64,000 bases of DNA from Sepiola atlantica (lineage: Eukaryota > Mollusca > Cephalopoda > Sepiida > Sepiolidae): positions 62,691,552 through 62,755,551 of the forward strand of contig OY744528.1 of the NCBI GenBank assembly GCA_963556195.1, in the 5' to 3' direction. Position 1 is the first letter of the stretch. Each line of letters opens with the position of its first letter. Below the pieces are notes generated by a model. The model was not told the origin of the DNA. It was given only the letters and a program-made list of their open reading frames with translations, and made no database searches. A program made the position numbers and the translations under genes. Shown in pieces: positions 11,210 through 23,801 of this stretch.

Positions 11210-11815
11210 TGGGGATTTGTCTCTCACCATTGCCGTCAGATCAGACGGCTATCCAGCACCAGCAATAAGCCTGCCATTTAGAGGACAACACAAACTACTT
11301 AATGCGTATCACCTGCTCTTTACAGGGCAACCTTTCACCAACTACTACGCGCATTCCGAACTTCCTAGGACACCTTGCTGCTCCAGATTCCTGGTGACGT
11401 TTTCCTGACCAGACTTGCTCGGCCGCCGTTCTACATCGACTGGATCTACTTGAGTCACCTCTCTCACCTCAGGAATATCCATGTCCATCAGTCTAATACG
11501 AGAGACCTCTCCAACCATTGAGACACCTTTGACGACTAAGCTTTCCACTAGCAGAGACGCCCCACATCGACCAAGGTTACCAAACAGACATTCATTTTCT
11601 GAGACATTGGAGAACAACCCATTACGGACATCTTCTCTGCGACACCGGCAGGCGAAACACAGACCTTTTATCCCTGCTATTTTTGTACTTTATGGCGCAA
11701 TAAACGCTGTACAATATTATACTGTTCCCATGTGTTTGTCCTTCGTTCTTTCACATTACTGTAACTTTGTTTTTTATCACCACCATCAGACCCTACAATA
11801 CGAACATTAACAGGC
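11210..11815. other. GC-richer segment with overlapping open frames, possible LTR or element end
   Basis: This stretch is visibly richer in G+C than its flanks and stays open for 60-109 codons on both strands. One + frame (11481-11810) ends past a CAATAAACGCTG segment near 11698 that resembles an element poly(A) signal. The minus frame (11345-11617) reads MDMDIPEVREVTQVDPVDVE. No family is recognised. The end of a retroelement is the best guess. Confidence 0.3.
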
Positions 11816-12172
11816 CTAGTCTATCTACCTACTTATTGTAGCACTTGAAAACTGTAGTTTCGAAGATAAACACTAAGTACGCAAAATGAAAACGAATGTT
11901 TAACGGAACATGAACATAGGCAACGTTTTTATATGTAGCTTCCACATTTATTAGTATCTCTGACTAAATGTTTCTATACATTATGTAACAGAACTAGCCT
12001 ATCTACAAAACTACCAAGTGTTAGAATTTTTAACAATTAAGCATCGCTAATTTGGAAGATATGTAGATAAACACTAAGTACTCAAAATGAAAATAAAAAT
12101 TTCGCATGGCTTGAACATTGAAATCGCTCTTTTTTATAACTTCAACATTTATTGGTATTTCTGAGCAAACTT
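11814..12172. repeat. Two diverged tandem copies of a ~170-bp unit
   Basis: Copies start at 11814 and 11993. Both have CTATCTAC, GATAAACACTAAGTAC, CAAAATGAAAA, a GAACAT block and ACATTTATT..TATxTCTGA in order, and one base in several differs. Function unknown. Confidence 0.7.
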
Positions 12173-12689
12173 TTACACAGAGTTTGTGTTGTGAGGTGAT
12201 AACAGAAATAACGAAAAAGAAATGTTGATGTATCGTGATACTTTTTTTATATTGATACCATCAGAAAATGGTTGGAAAAATACTATCTCTACAGAATGTA
12301 CCTGGTTCCTGGCACAATCATCTACATATATAAGAGCCAGATACGTGTTAAAAAGGTGTATTCAATATCAATTTACACTGTTACATTTTATCTCATCAAA
12401 TCATGATTTTATCTCATCAGAAAATAATGTAACAAGTCAAAACGAAAAAAATTAACTTCAAAATCCTGTCCACTGTAAATATTCTTAGATGGTAAATTTT
12501 CTCATCGCCAATCTTCTACGTTCGATGTTGTTAATTTTTCGACATCAAATAATATTCGTCATCATTCAATTGACAATCTATCCATCTCATTAACCCTTAC
12601 CATCGAGTGCCTCATTAGTAAATATAAATCAATTCATTTGCTCTTGATACAATAGACACATGATTGAAAATTGTTGTATTCTTCTTCCT

Positions 12690-13225
12690 ACATCTAGCTT
12701 ATTTGCATCCCCAGAGAGCTTCGCCACGTGCTTGAAAACAAAACAAAGCTACTTATCACGGTATTGAGTAAATGTTTTAGCTGTCAGGAGCGGCATGTCA
12801 GTCTCAACCCTTATCTAATCAACTCATCTCTTTGGTGGTCGTCCTCTTAATCTTTCTTGAATTAAATCCTCTTGATATGATTTGTAGCTGGGAAACATGT
12901 CACACACACACGTTAATCTCTTTTTAAATGGCTTTGTTGATGGATCTGTTATTTAAACACTTCGCCCATATCTACATTTTGAAATCTATTCAACTTTAAT
13001 ATTCTTGGACCCAATACGTAGTACTTTACATTTTTATATATTTCATTTTAATTTCTAACTATCTGACTAATATAAACGCATGTATATGTGTTATTTATTT
13101 TGATAATTGTTTAATAAATCGTCAGTATCATTAGCAAATAGTTATATTTCGTAATGTATATAATCGGGTAAATCATTAATGAATATCAAAAAAGGACCCA
13201 ATACTGAACGCCGACGGATATCGCA
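12690..13225 (-). pseudogene. Second degenerate LINE reverse transcriptase fragment
   Basis: Minus-strand reading gives SVLGPFLIFINDLPDYIHYE, then LFANDTDDL (the FADD catalytic box with D to N), and further on VLGPRILKLN. The C-terminal tail reads ERLRGRPPKR, then TAKTFTQYRDK and FKHVAKLSGDANKL. These are the PQGSVLGP..INDLP..FADD region and the RGRPxxRW tail of a non-LTR retrotransposon. Stops, frame changes and the mutated FADD show that it is dead. Confidence 0.75.
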
Positions 13226-13469
13226 ATTCCAAGTAATTGCTACCAATGTTCACCTTTATAGTTCTATCTGTCTACAGCACACATATGTCGTTAGAAATGC
13301 CAACATTTTTCATTCTCAATCTAAAATCCAAATATATAATATTCACACCCTACTCCTCCATATCATATATTCATGCATACTATTTTAAGTATTTATTTTC
13401 AAGCCTATGTTTTATTATACATTGATAGATTCAAAGATTTGGTAGTTTATTGATAGTAGAAGATTAGTG

Positions 13470-13960
13470 AATTTTGTATTTACGCATCGACTTTTCTTTG
13501 ACAAAATCCCCAATCAGCAGTTTCTTTCATCCAATCTGTTAAGCGAAAATATTCAGTGCCGAAAAGTAAAAAAGACAAACAAACACAACGGTTTCTTTCT
13601 CTTTGTTCCGGTAGTCTTCGTCCCTACTCGACGCACCTGCGTATGTCTTTAAAAGCTAATTCTGACCCCTAGCCGAAGAGCCTTGACAGACGCAACGAGA
13701 GACTTTCACAGATTACTATTAAGCGCCAGCATATACACGCTGTTAGCAAGACACTCTCGCACGCAAATTAGTACGTAAACTCTAGCATTAACAAAACAGA
13801 CACGCTAATATACACACATCTTCCTGCATATCGCATTTTCTCAACTTCTCCTTACGTGAAAAGCAAATCTTTTCCTCCTGAACGTTCCTTTGGACTCTTT
13901 TAACTCTAATTCTTTAGGAATACTTATTTTTGCATTGTCTTGTTATCAATAAAAAAACAT
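13470..13960 (+). repeat. LTR-like repeat, family A, copy at 13.5 kb
   Basis: Ordered blocks are shared with 5051-5520: AGTGAAT.TTGT, ATCGACTTT, CAGCAGTTTCTTTCATCC, AATATTCAGTGCCGAAAA, TTTCTTTCTCTTTG, AACAAAACAGACACGCTAAT, GAACGTTCCTTTGGACTC and TTTTGCATTGTCTTGTTATC with AATAAA. Probably a solo LTR. Confidence 0.6.
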
Positions 13961-13969
13961 AAGTATTTT

Positions 13970-15650
13970 GGACAGTGGGACCTTTCAGGCGCATCATAGA
14001 ATCGTATACCTTTGTGCGTACAGTACTGTTTTTGGAATAATTGTTTTCATTTCATTGTGTTTTTAAATCTTCTCCAAATAAAGTTATATTCACAGGAAGT
14101 AGTTTTAAAGAGAAATATTCTATTTAAAGATTAAATTATCGAACTGAGTAAAAAAAACTATCTTTATTTTGAGAAATAAGTATGAAAATCTTTTTCTTGT
14201 ACGCTTGGGGCTTGGTTATTTAACGTTTACACAAAAATGCGCGTTCTGATGTCATATTTTAAATATTTATGGATTGTCAGAAGTTAAAGAAAATACTTTT
14301 CTTGCTCATTATGTTGTTGATATTTCGATTTTGTCCACGAAGACAAAGTTAGGCACAAGGTCAATTTTTATGTGGGTAAATCTCGCTCTCTATAAACGGT
14401 CATTCTAGATTAGAACAGAAATAAAAATTGCTTAAATCTAGAAGGACTTCTCCTTCACTGACCGAGGACAGAATAGTAACATGTGCAGCATCAGAACAGA
14501 TGCTACACTTTTTTCCTAGCCACAATTATCGTTTTTTAACGATTTCACAAAATGTTTTCCCTTTTTAATGTGATAGAGTTTTGTAAAACAATCCTGAATT
14601 ATTTTTTAAATTGTTGAATTTCTGAATAGCGTATTCTTCGTTTTTTTTTAAAATTGCTACCTGCTCCCATACATTTGTCATCGTCAAATTAATATGAGCA
14701 AACGCTAGTTACCAATCACAAATAAAACATCTATTTACAATTAAAAAAATATGAAATTGCGGTCGATATCAGTCGTTTACGATTGGCAAGATCCAGTGTT
14801 ATATTATATTAAAATATTTAAAAAAATTGGAAAACCTGTTTTCAAAATTCGACGTGTTGACATACAAATTTTGAAATGACGAAATCGTTTTAAATCAATT
14901 AAATTTCTTAAAAATTAATTATTTTAAGAATTTTTTTCTTTGCAATTCCATCTATATCTATATATAAAGTAAAAACGTTTTTCCTCTTTTATCTTTGACG
15001 ATGATAGACTTCATACCGAAAACATAATATGCTACAAATTTTCGATAACCACCGACAGCAATTCGTAATGCTAGTTTCACAAAAAACTTATTACATTTCT
15101 ATTTTTAACAAAACATATTACAATTATTTCGAGAGTTCTACTTCTCTCAACAGCATATTCCAAATAGAGGGTAGCAACCATTTCCCCTCGCTATACAAAT
15201 AGTACTAACACACAACGCATCGACACTGGGACATTTATTTATAGAGGAAAAATACTTTTACCACACCGCCAAGTTCCATGATTCTGTGATTTATATTCTG
15301 AAAATTTGGATGGTAGATAATTATAGGTTTCCGGCAACCGCATTCTGTTTAAACGAACATAGTCGACACCCGCCATGCTCACAGGAAAGTACATTTTTGG
15401 ACGTTGAACGTTTCACTTTATCATCACTTATTTCCGTCGATATATTTATTTATAGACTTCTTTTCAAAGAGCTTAAATTTACTTAGTAATGTCGTTAGGT
15501 TGTGTGGTAATTCGTGCTTTCGCATCAAAATAAACAGTGTGATTTCTACGAAAACCGGCTAACATTATTTACTCCCAAAATATTCTTTACTGCATCCCAC
15601 AGCAAAAACGCAATCATTCTCATGAATTAAAAAAATAAATATCATGACTA
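13970..15650. other. AT-rich sequence without recognised genes
   Basis: No coding region recognised. Around 14340-14510 there is TTAGGCACAAGGTCA and GAACAGATGCTACACTT. The first recurs at 51657 and the second resembles the U2-derived repeats further right, so diverged repeat debris is present. Confidence 0.4.
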
Positions 15651-15657
15651 AACATTA

Positions 15658-16074
15658 ATGTTTACTTGCCTTATTTTTCAGAGAATAACAGATACAATTT
15701 CCAAATATAAAGGCATGTTTGTTTTCTTTTTATTTACTTTATTACTCACGCTATCCAAACAAAATTCCTTCACCCCGTTAGAAATGCTTTATTACTTGTG
15801 GAAAATCCCGCTATCCAAACTAAGTAAACATTACCTTGCTCAACAAAGAAGCGTTTCTTCTCACGCGAATCTTACGAGACTTTGGCTGACAATAATAGCG
15901 ACGCGTAAATATTACCATAGCCTCTATAATACAATTGACAATTTCCTCCTTCTTCCCATTCTTCGCTATTTCTCATATATAAGTTCTTTCCTTTTCTCCT
16001 CTTTTATAAGTAAACTAGCAAAACCCACCCGCTCCCGGACAGCAAATAATCGGAAGGGGAAGGAGGGGGCGTAA
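15658..16074 (+). other. 138-codon open frame of doubtful coding status
   Basis: ATG at 15658 opens a frame rich in Leu, Phe, Ser and Tyr with hydrophobic runs (MFVFFLFTLLLTLS). A TTTTTCAG acceptor-like site lies at about 15673-15680. No family motif is seen, and the bias follows the local AT content, so this may be chance. Confidence 0.2.
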
Positions 16075-17105
16075 AGTTAAAAAATATGTTCTTACTCAGA
16101 GAATTTCATAATTTTACCAACAACATTTGGAAAGTTTGTACATTAACACCCTCCGCTAAATGATTCTACATTTTTTTGAAAAGAAGTAAACAAAAAACGA
16201 AAAAAAAACCAATTATTTTTAAGTTGAGAATTGGAAGCAGCTTCGTATATTGGGTATGATAAAAAACACGCACCTGCTCTAATTCAGTCTAATAAGTTGA
16301 AAAATGTAATTATTCAAATATTCACAAAAAAAAGACTAATTATTGTATTTCGATAATATTTTCGGTGTTAGAAGCGTTAAGAGATGATATTTCTTTAAAA
16401 TAATTGATAACTCGAAATTTTGAAAACAACCGTTTTTTTGTGAGGGTAGTTTTTTTTCACGACCCCCTAACTAATCAATACTTACAAAATTAAAATGCTT
16501 GGTACATGTTTAAATTAATGATTCTTCAAAGATAATTCCTCGTAGTTTAATATGTTAATTTGTTATCTGAAAAAAAAATAACTTCTAGTTGAATGGACCC
16601 CTTACTTTTGGAAATTTAAAAATGTTAATATCAATAAAATATTGCTCGTCGAGAATTTTTTTTTGCTTTAAATGTTCGCTTAATTTATTACGGATACGGT
16701 AGTAAAACAATATACAAAATAGATTTGTTTTATTATTCTAACAAAGTTTAAAAAATTGACAGCTCAAAATCTTTTATAATCGAAACTTGAGCTTCAGTAC
16801 TTAAAAAAGGTAACCCGATAAATAAAATGGCTGAAGTTGTTACAAGATTCAGATTTCGGAAAATTTCGTTTTTCATCTTTAAATTTCGGTCCATTTTTAC
16901 ATACAATATCAGATCCGTTCTACGAATGCGCAGATGTGCTACAAAAATAAGGTTATTGTTAAGTGGGTCAATCAAGAACGGCGACCATTTTTATGATTAT
17001 GAACTTCCATAGTTCTGAAAAAAAAAACGCGCGTGGCTTAGTAATGACGTTTTTTTTAATGATAGCTGTCAATGGCTGCCGAGCAAACGAAATTTGATCA
17101 TCCCT

Positions 17106-20100
17106 ATCGTATATACATTTAACATAAAACGACCCTCTATTTCCGGGTCATTCTAACTTATTAGGGCACTTAAATAATATTTTTTACCACTAACCCTAGG
17201 TCCGACTTGAAAGGTTGTAAAACCACACGTGATCGCCTAAAAAGTACCCTCTACAAAATAATAAAAAAATAACGGAAAGATTTTCATCTCCCATAGAAAA
17301 AAGGAAAGAAAATGGTTAACTGATCTAAAACGCTAGAACGGCCCAGTAATGGCAGGTAATTTATTTTTATATTGTTTTTTCTTTCCGCCAGGTTTTATGG
17401 GGGAGGGTAGCTAAGGCTTTTATCTATAATAATGCCTACACTTTTCATATTTTTTATTTATGCTTTAAAAATAAGATAATTAGGGGATTTAAAATTATTT
17501 ATTTATCAATTTTTCACGTGAAAGATACACAACTAAACAATTGAATTGCTCAAAAAAGAAAAAGAAAAAAAGGGATGTATTAATTAAAAGGGTACTTATC
17601 CAAGTTAAAACCCAAGCTAACTCTAACCAACGCCAAGTCGATTTTAAAGATTATGACTTAAGCTAACCCTGACCCTAACCGACGCCAACTAAAATATGGG
17701 TATATTAACAATATTAACTTCGTTACCCCTCCTCCTCCAATAAGATCGTGCTTTTTTTTACGTGTGAGCACTCTGGAAAACGGAAAGCAGGAAGAAAAAT
17801 AAATTATTTTAGAATTTATAGTGGCGAATTAGTTTCATATATAAATTTAACGTTAAATGATACCCTTATTTCCGGGTCATTCTAACTTTTTAGAGCAGTC
17901 AACCCAATTTATTACCAGTAACTCTAAGTCTGATTGTCGAGGTCATAAAACCACATGTAACCGCCTACCTACCCCTCCCCCCCCCAACTAAAATAAAAAC
18001 GCAGCGGATTAATCTACAATAGCAAATAAAGAGAATTTGGTTAATGCCCTAAAACGCTAAAATGGTTGGAAAATTAAGGGGTGGTTCATTTTACATTAAA
18101 TTTTATATACGAAACTGATTCTCTACCCTAAATTCTAAAATAATTGTTTTTTTAATCATTTGTTTTCTATTATTTCCGCGAATTATTTTCAGAGTGTTCA
18201 TATGTAATCGCCTAAACAAGTAACATTTTTTGTAAAAGGTGGGGTGATTTAACGGTGAGTGTTGATCAAAATATGAGTCAGTACCTCAAAAAACTTGCGA
18301 CATTTTATTACTATAGGAAACATTACCATCGATTATCTTTATTTGATTGGCTGATAAGAACCCATTTTCTACCCTGAGCACATTTCCCCCTTCATGCATG
18401 CAGTTTTGGGGAAGTTATCTGATGTCAAAAAAATAAAACGCCTAAAAGTGGCTCATTTCACCCTAAACATGAGCTTAAAAAAAACTAATTTCAGTTTAAC
18501 CATTTAAATGCCTCAAATTCTACTTTTTGTGCAATCACATGTAAATAGCCTGCAAATATATGAAGAAAAAAAAACGAATACATATTTTAGATTTTAAAGT
18601 GGAGGATCACTTTCCTATATAAATTTAACGTAAAATGAGCAACCACTTCCTGCCAACTTAGCAGTAACCGTATGGTTTCACAATTTTGGGACGAGAAAAT
18701 TTGGGGTGGTGCCATCTTTTTATTTTTTAATTATTAATATTAGTTATTTCCTATTTTAAATATAAATGGTGTGTGGGGTGTAATTTTTAAATATGTTCAA
18801 TTTTGTAGATTTTTGAGGGGCGGTATTACGAAATAAGCGACCACTAGACTAAAAAATAGACCATGGCGAGAAATACACGTGCTCGGCTAAGTAAAAATAT
18901 GTAAAGTTTTTCAAAACATAATGATATTGCATTTATTTCCACTTTTTATTTAGGAATTCACGATAAATTTACCAAAATATGGTACCATTAATTAACAATA
19001 AATAAATCTGAGATACTTTTTCAGACTTTTTCGTTTTATATAATACTTGCAAAAAACTACCCGCCTTCTGAACAGCGATTAATCTAGCTGTAGCCTTATC
19101 TACAGAAAATCAAAGAAAACCTTTTCTTTTCACATTTTGGTAATTTGAAGAAAAACATCAAACAGATGCTTTTCATGCTGAGTTTGATTTTGTATAAGCA
19201 TAAAAATGAATTCCCTATAATGAAAGGAATAAACGAAAAATAAGGGCGATTGTCAAGAATAACCAACAGAAAAATAGACGAATAAACAAATAATCAACAA
19301 ATAACTATAAAGTTAATTTTCTACCTACCTGTCTATTTTTTGTATGTTTTAAGTATTTTAAAGCGTTTTTATTGCATTTAAATAATTCGTCCAAACCCAA
19401 TCGCGTTACAGTTCCATTTTCAAGATGGCGAACATTTTTAATGAGTTTTTCGTCTTTTAGGGGTAAAAAACCAAACAAATAGTCAACAAATAACCGTCTC
19501 AATCGTATTAAAATTTACGTTCTACATAATTAAAATGAGAAAAGTACAAAAAAATCATCAGACTTCGTAGACAGTCGGCGATCGACTATCAGCAATCTTT
19601 GCTATTCAGTTTAACGTAATATATTAGACCGAACTTTTTTCTTCAACTAAAACAAAAACGCTTTAAAATACTTTAAAACAAAAAATAGGCAGGTAGGTAG
19701 AAAAGTAAGTTGCATCGCCTTTGGTAACAGTTATTTTTTGACTATTTGTTTTTTGCGCCCGCTTTTTTCTATTGATTATTGATAAAGCGGAATGTCAATT
19801 GGTTAAATAAAAGAATTATATATGTTTGAGTAATTTAAAAGAGTTACTTTGTGTTTTTCGCTTTTATTATTAAAGACAAAAATATAAAAAGTTAATGACA
19901 ATTTAAAAATAATATGAATCTAGATTTTTTTTCTAATTCAAAAATGAACAGCAAACGTTGGTAAATTCGTAGATTACCACCCCCAGCTAAATTATCTACC
20001 CCTTAAAAAATGAGATTTTATTTTTTTGGGTAATTCTTACTTATTAGGGCAGAGAACTAATATATTTTTTAACACTAACCATAATTCCGATTGCCAAGGT

Positions 20101-20180
20101 CGTACAACCATACGTAATCGCCAAGAATTGGACCCCCTAAATAACGCACAGAATTTATCCCCAATAGCAAAAAATGGCCA
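17106..20180. repeat. Dispersed diverged copies of a ~250-bp repeat (family C)
   Basis: Copies at 17106-17360 and 17838-18090 share TATTTCCGGGTCATTCTAAC, TTAGxGCA, ACCA.TAAC, GTC.TAAAACCACA.GTxA.CGCCTA and CTAAAACGCTA.AA. Partial copies occur at 18610-18690 and 20020-20180 (TTACTTATTAGGGCAGAG and a GTCGTACAACCATACGTAAT block). No protein is encoded. Possibly a MITE-type or satellite-derived family. Confidence 0.6.
19283..19755. repeat. Inverted repeat with ~85-bp arms (MITE-like)
   Basis: The left arm (19283-19371) and right arm (19653-19755) are reverse complements with some mismatches. They share TTTTCTACCTACCTG.CTAT, TTTTAAGTATTTTAAAGCG and AACAAATAxTCAA. A third piece of the arm (CAAATAGTCAACAAATAACC) is at about 19475. 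The 280-bp interior has no coding content. Confidence 0.7.
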
Positions 20181-20189
20181 CAGCTCGCT

Positions 20190-22330
20190 ATCACTCTGCA
20201 AAGTAAGTAAGGATTAAGTCATAGAATAAATGCGGTATTTTGGTGAGAGTGTTTAGCGTAGAGTAAGTCCAAGGTATTTTGGACAGAAGGTATGACTATC
20301 GACCCCACAAAAAAAGATTTATTGTCAAAATGGTATGACTATCTGCCCCTTTCCCTCAGAACGATTAAGGCTTTGTAGTGAAGTCAAATGCGACGCGAGA
20401 AAGCAAATAGCGTTGATTTCAACTCCTTTCTTTTCTCTGCGTTGACCGATACTCTTTCTTCGTCCTTGGCATAGAAGTAGGGGAAATCTTGTGGAAAAAC
20501 ACTGGCTGAAAACTTCGGCCAATCAAAAAATGACACGCCAGTGACCAACGCGATATTGTCGGATATTATAAAGCAGCAACAAGTCTCTCTCTTTTCTTTT
20601 TTAGCCGACAGCACACACAGATGTTGTGTAAGATCCCCCCTCTCGGCTCGATCAAAATATGTAACAATCTTTAATTTCTCCTCACGAGCAAAAGAACTCA
20701 GATCCAAACGCACACACCACATTGCCACGAAACTTTCCACGGTTGCACACACACACACACATTCATATAACCAGTGTATCTGTACTATCACACGCATATA
20801 CACACTAGGAAATATGTACAGATATTCCTCCAAACTTGTATACACTCAAAGAATCTTCTCAACCAAAACTACGAGTTACATAAACCAAAGAATGGACAAT
20901 TCATTGACCACTTTCTTCACACGAACCGATCTTTAAATTCATGTAAAATTAGTTATATAAATGTATGTTATTCATGTATTCTTCTCACTTTCATTCACAA
21001 AACCCGGTTGTCTGTTATTAAATGTACCTCTCCCGTGTCTTTCCTCCGATGATATGCATGCATGTTGTCTGTACCCAACGTTTCTTCCTTCGCTATAATA
21101 GAACGTATTTCCTTCCCCCTCTTAAATATTAAATGGACGGAGTGGTTTCTGGCTAAAACCCAAAACTGACGCTACCGTTGTCCCAACATAATAATCACAA
21201 AGTCTGCGATTACCTCCTCCTCTATATTGGTCCCACGTGGATTGGGATGGCATGCCGCCATATTGGTAATCCTATCCCAACGTCCCGTTAGGGGCCATAG
21301 CTTCATGTCTACGTTTAAAGAATTTCATTAATAAGTGTCTTATAAACACGGGAAGAAACTTTCGCATTTATTCATGAAATAGATAATTATTAATATTTTG
21401 GTAATTTCGATACAAATTTATTTATCGTTTAAATGAGAAATAAATGGATAGAAAAAAAAGAATTCATTTCGCTTGAGCGATGATGCGGAGCTCTTTAAAA
21501 AGCAATAAAAAAGAAAATTTGGCACTGGCGTTGCGAGTGAGAGAGATAGAAAGACAGTGCAGGGAAGAAGAGATATGAGGGGCTAGGGGAGCACTCACCC
21601 CGATGCCTCGGTAGATAAATAAGTTTCATTTAAATGACTCTGTCTTTCTTTAAAATGAATGAATTTATCTTTTTTTAAAATTAAATAACTTTAATTAATT
21701 ACTGTTAATATCGACGAAACTATTACATATATATGAGAGAAATAAGGACATATAATTTGAAATCAATAACACGAAGCATTAATTTATTACTGACTGGTTA
21801 CAAAATAGATATGCAAATTAGGATTCCTAATTTCTATGTGAAGGTCTTTCGCCAGTACTATATATATCATATTTAATAATATTATTTGTATTATTGATTT
21901 AAATAACATTAACCCGTTTAGATGGTAATAAAGGAGTGATAAATGAAAGAAACTTTGCATTCATTCATTTAGATCAAAATTTCGATCGGTTATAATATAT
22001 TTTGTTATAATTTCATAAAATGAAATAGGGGGGGGATGACATACCAAACAAATATTTCCCCTCATATATTTTACGAACACAGCCTTTTAAACTTATATTC
22101 ATTCAATAGTGAATAAGTATCGAAAATTTCGTTAAAACCTGACCATTAGTTGATTTTTGCTAGATTTATTAAATACACGTTTAAAAATAACCACTACATA
22201 GGAACGTTGTTTTAATGTAAACACGATTTTAGTTTCTCATTTTCATTATTTTCGTACGCTGACATTTAAAAAAAATCATTAGCAATTTATTTTATGTTTC
22301 TTCTTTTAAATGTTACAGAAGTTATGATGA
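20190..22330. other. No gene recognised
   Basis: Overlapping open frames on both strands at 20384-21052 show no known motif. A short CA run is at about 20745-20760. The remainder is AT-rich with short TA repeats. Confidence 0.4.
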
Positions 22331-22340
22331 TAATATTAAA

Positions 22341-22397
22341 CTATATTAAAGTTACATCGTGTTACATTATATGTAACACGATGTAACTTTAATATAG
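22341..22397. repeat. Perfect 27-bp-arm hairpin with 3-nt loop
   Basis: Bases 22341-22367 are the exact reverse complement of 22371-22397, with a TAT spacer. The arms begin CTATATTAAAGTTACATCG. In RNA this is a long perfect stem. It lies 40 bp left of the large foldback. Confidence 0.95.
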
Positions 22398-22700
22398 GGG
22401 GAGGGGTAAATTCTATGGTGTGCTTTAGAGGTCCCTATTGGATGGATATACTTTTTTCCGGCAGCACTTTTTCAGGCCGCCAGCGCCAAATGGCTCAAGT
22501 GACTCAATCACAGTCATTTAAAACTAAAGAATAATCTTCAATATTAAAGATAAGCATATAATTGTTCCTCCCTCCCTCGAATACATTTTTAATTTAATCT
22601 TTTGCACTTTAAGGGCCGTGATGAAATAATAACGTTATTATTTAGAAACCCATTATGAATAAAAACAAAAAACACCATTCATAAATAATTAAAAAAAACA

Positions 22701-22706
<6 letters not shown>

Positions 22707-22780
<74 letters not shown>
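22707..22780. repeat. (TA)n microsatellite in foldback
   Basis: About 74 bases of TA, mirrored by a similar run at 23593-23664 on the other side of the inner inverted repeat. Confidence 0.95.
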
Positions 22781-22783
<3 letters not shown>

Positions 22784-23161
22784 CATGATAAATGGCAGTA
22801 TACTAGAATCATATGCCCTTAATAGGGTTAAGATGAAAATTCATATACACTAAATGTACAAAAGCAAGGAAATTCCAAATGTTTTACACTTTGATTGTCA
22901 TTAATGGTATGCGAGCACAACAGGCTATGTATTTTACTGGTAGGAATTTTTCTTCAGCGCACCTCCACTCATGCATAGAGATTTATACTGTAGTGATGTG
23001 ATAATGAAATGGCTTGGTTGATATGTAGTCATACCCTTAATGTCAATAAAAGTGTAAACATTTGGGAATTTCCTTGCTTTTGTACATTTAGTGTATATGA
23101 ATTTTCATCTTAACCCTATTAAAGGCACATGATTTCAGTATACTGGCATTTATCATGGAAT
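22780..23161. repeat. Inner inverted repeat pair of the foldback
   Basis: The left arm 22780-22912 and right arm 23032-23161 are reverse complements. They share ATTCCATGATAAATG, AGTATACT, TTAATAGGGTTAAGATGAAA, ACTAAATGTACAAAAGCAAG and AATG..TTACACTTT..TTG.CATTAA. The spacer is about 120 bp. Confidence 0.9.
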
Positions 23162-23590
23162 GTCACTACTTTTGTAAAGGCTATGCCTCAAGACAATGGT
23201 AATTTTAAAGTTTTTTTTGAATTTTCTGAAAAACTAAGGTATATGGTAAACTGAAATTAAAAAGCCATCAACTAGACCCTAGAACCTCTATCTCTGCCAA
23301 AAATCAGCTGAATCGATCAAATAGTTGATGAGATACAGGGTGGCACACACGTACGTACGTACACACGGATAACACAAAATCACTCCTGACCTTTTTGGAT
23401 CTCTGGGTTGCCTTGACTAATGATGTTGAAATTCTACACACTTATAGAACCTATCAAATGAAAATTTTGTGCAAAGTTTTAAATAATTTGGTTTATTTGT
23501 TTTTGAGTTATGACTGATCAAAGAAATGAGATTTCTAGCATAGGTCGTTTTTGAAGTCTATTAAGGGATAGAGCGCTATCGCGCTTCCCT

Positions 23591-23669
<79 letters not shown>

Positions 23670-23801
23670 AAATATTGTTTTTTTTCAAATTTCATGTTTT
23701 TTTAAAAAATTTATAATGGGTTTCTAAATAATAACGTTATTATATCAGCGCTGTCCTTAAAGTACAAAAAGATTAAGTATAACATAAAAGATACTAAAAA
23801 A

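Noticed and set aside
20384..21052. Overlapping 92-153-codon frames on both strands
   Set aside because: No family motif, splice support or frame preference; treated as chance frames in a less AT-rich stretch.
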